The notes beneath the pieces were generated by a model. That model was not told where the DNA came from. It did not search any database and saw nothing but the letters and a program-made list of their open reading frames with translations. Below, one piece after another: positions 63,859-64,000 of a DNA stretch of 64,000 bases. Numbering within the stretch: the first letter of the stretch is position 1; each line of letters opens with the position of its first letter. The position numbers and the translations under genes are program-made. Origin of the DNA: DATNPH01 sp036703315 (GTDB taxonomy: Bacteria > Cyanobacteriota > Cyanobacteriia > Cyanobacteriales > Coleofasciculaceae); assembly GCA_036703315.1 (NCBI GenBank), contig DATNPH010000076.1:1-64000 (forward strand), given 5' to 3'.

Positions 63859-64000
63859 GTGAGAAACATCCCCCCTATTGACCTGAAACGGCAGTACAAC
63901 ATTATTGGTGAACAAGTAAGTGCTGCTGTTCAGGACGTTCTAACCTCTGGACGTTATATTGGTGGTCCAATCGTAGAAAGCTTTGAGCAGCAGTTTGCTG
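63859..64000 (+). CDS. DegT/DnrJ/EryC1/StrS-family aminotransferase (3' partial)
   Basis: The first 47 codons of a gene that runs off the window. The GTG start at 63859 gives R-N-I-P-P-I-D-L-K-R-Q-Y, followed by L-T-S-G-R-Y-I-G-G-P and E-S-F-E-Q-Q-F-A. This is the standard N-terminus of PLP-dependent sugar aminotransferases that act on nucleotide-linked ketosugars for surface polysaccharides. The catalytic lysine lies beyond the window. Neighbouring context on the right is not visible. Confidence 0.85.
   Translation, partial: MRNIPPIDLKRQYNIIGEQVSAAVQDVLTSGRYIGGPIVESFEQQFA

Overview
The window is chromosomal DNA from a cyanobacterium, probably a filamentous or large-genome one. The evidence is the high density of the HIP1 octamer GCGATCGC and its derivatives, a subunit of the plastid-type NDH-1 complex (ndhH), the cyanobacterial kdpA-kdpB-small ORF-kdpC-short kdpD layout, a very large kinase/AAA/GAF signalling protein, and heptameric short tandem repeats. 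Assignment below phylum level is inference. No rRNA, tRNA, CRISPR array, prophage or intact insertion sequence was found.

Left part (1-18.8 kb). The window opens inside a large gene joining the end of an RNase D-like exonuclease, a Cas4/RecB-like PD-(D/E)XK nuclease with four cysteines, and an FtsK-type ATPase. It is followed by a membrane M48 protease with TPR repeats and a secreted phosphodiester-glycosidase-like protein. Next is the wreck of a kinase/histidine-kinase gene, then a three-gene partner-switching unit: a kinase-AAA-GAF-PP2C protein, an anti-sigma-type ATPase and a STAS protein. A multidomain adenylate cyclase whose receiver domain has lost its phosphoacceptor aspartate follows, then a histidine kinase/LuxR-type response regulator pair on the minus strand.

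Middle-left (19.3-32.3 kb). A complete potassium uptake operon (kdpA, kdpB, a KdpF-like gene, kdpC, and a kdpD that lacks a kinase domain) is transcribed away from the histidine kinase. After it come anmK, a conserved unknown, a soluble Ser/Thr kinase, a DUF167 protein, a GNAT acetyltransferase and a full-length ABC exporter.

Centre (32.5-45.6 kb). The most unusual region is a seven-gene minus-strand block: HlyD-type adaptor, PilZ-containing cellulose synthase, a secreted alpha/alpha-barrel glycosidase-like protein, a spore-coat-U-type pilin, a PapD-type chaperone, a HEAT plus PspA/IM30-like protein, and a very divergent usher-like outer membrane protein. It looks like a joint cellulose and chaperone-usher surface-structure locus. 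A 1.3 kb gene-poor leader lies upstream.

Right part (45.6-64 kb). An SH3 lipoprotein, a small PD-(D/E)XK-like fragment and three tandem paralogous family-5 solute-binding lipoproteins with no permease come first. Then follow a protein with an 18-bp in-frame tandem repeat, larB, an IS200/IS605 transposase remnant, ndhH, rsmH, a divergent succinyl-CoA-synthetase-like pair, an SDR oxidoreductase, a coiled-coil membrane protein, a FetB-type permease and the start of a DegT-family aminotransferase gene that runs off the window.

A theme across the window is repeat-derived DNA. Heptamer tracts, a dispersed element of about 110 bp, inverted-repeat elements and purine-rich tracts lie between genes. 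Several appear to be translated in frame as inter-domain linkers or termini (FtsK fusion, ABC exporter, GNAT tail, usher N-terminus, possibly the SucC-like protein).
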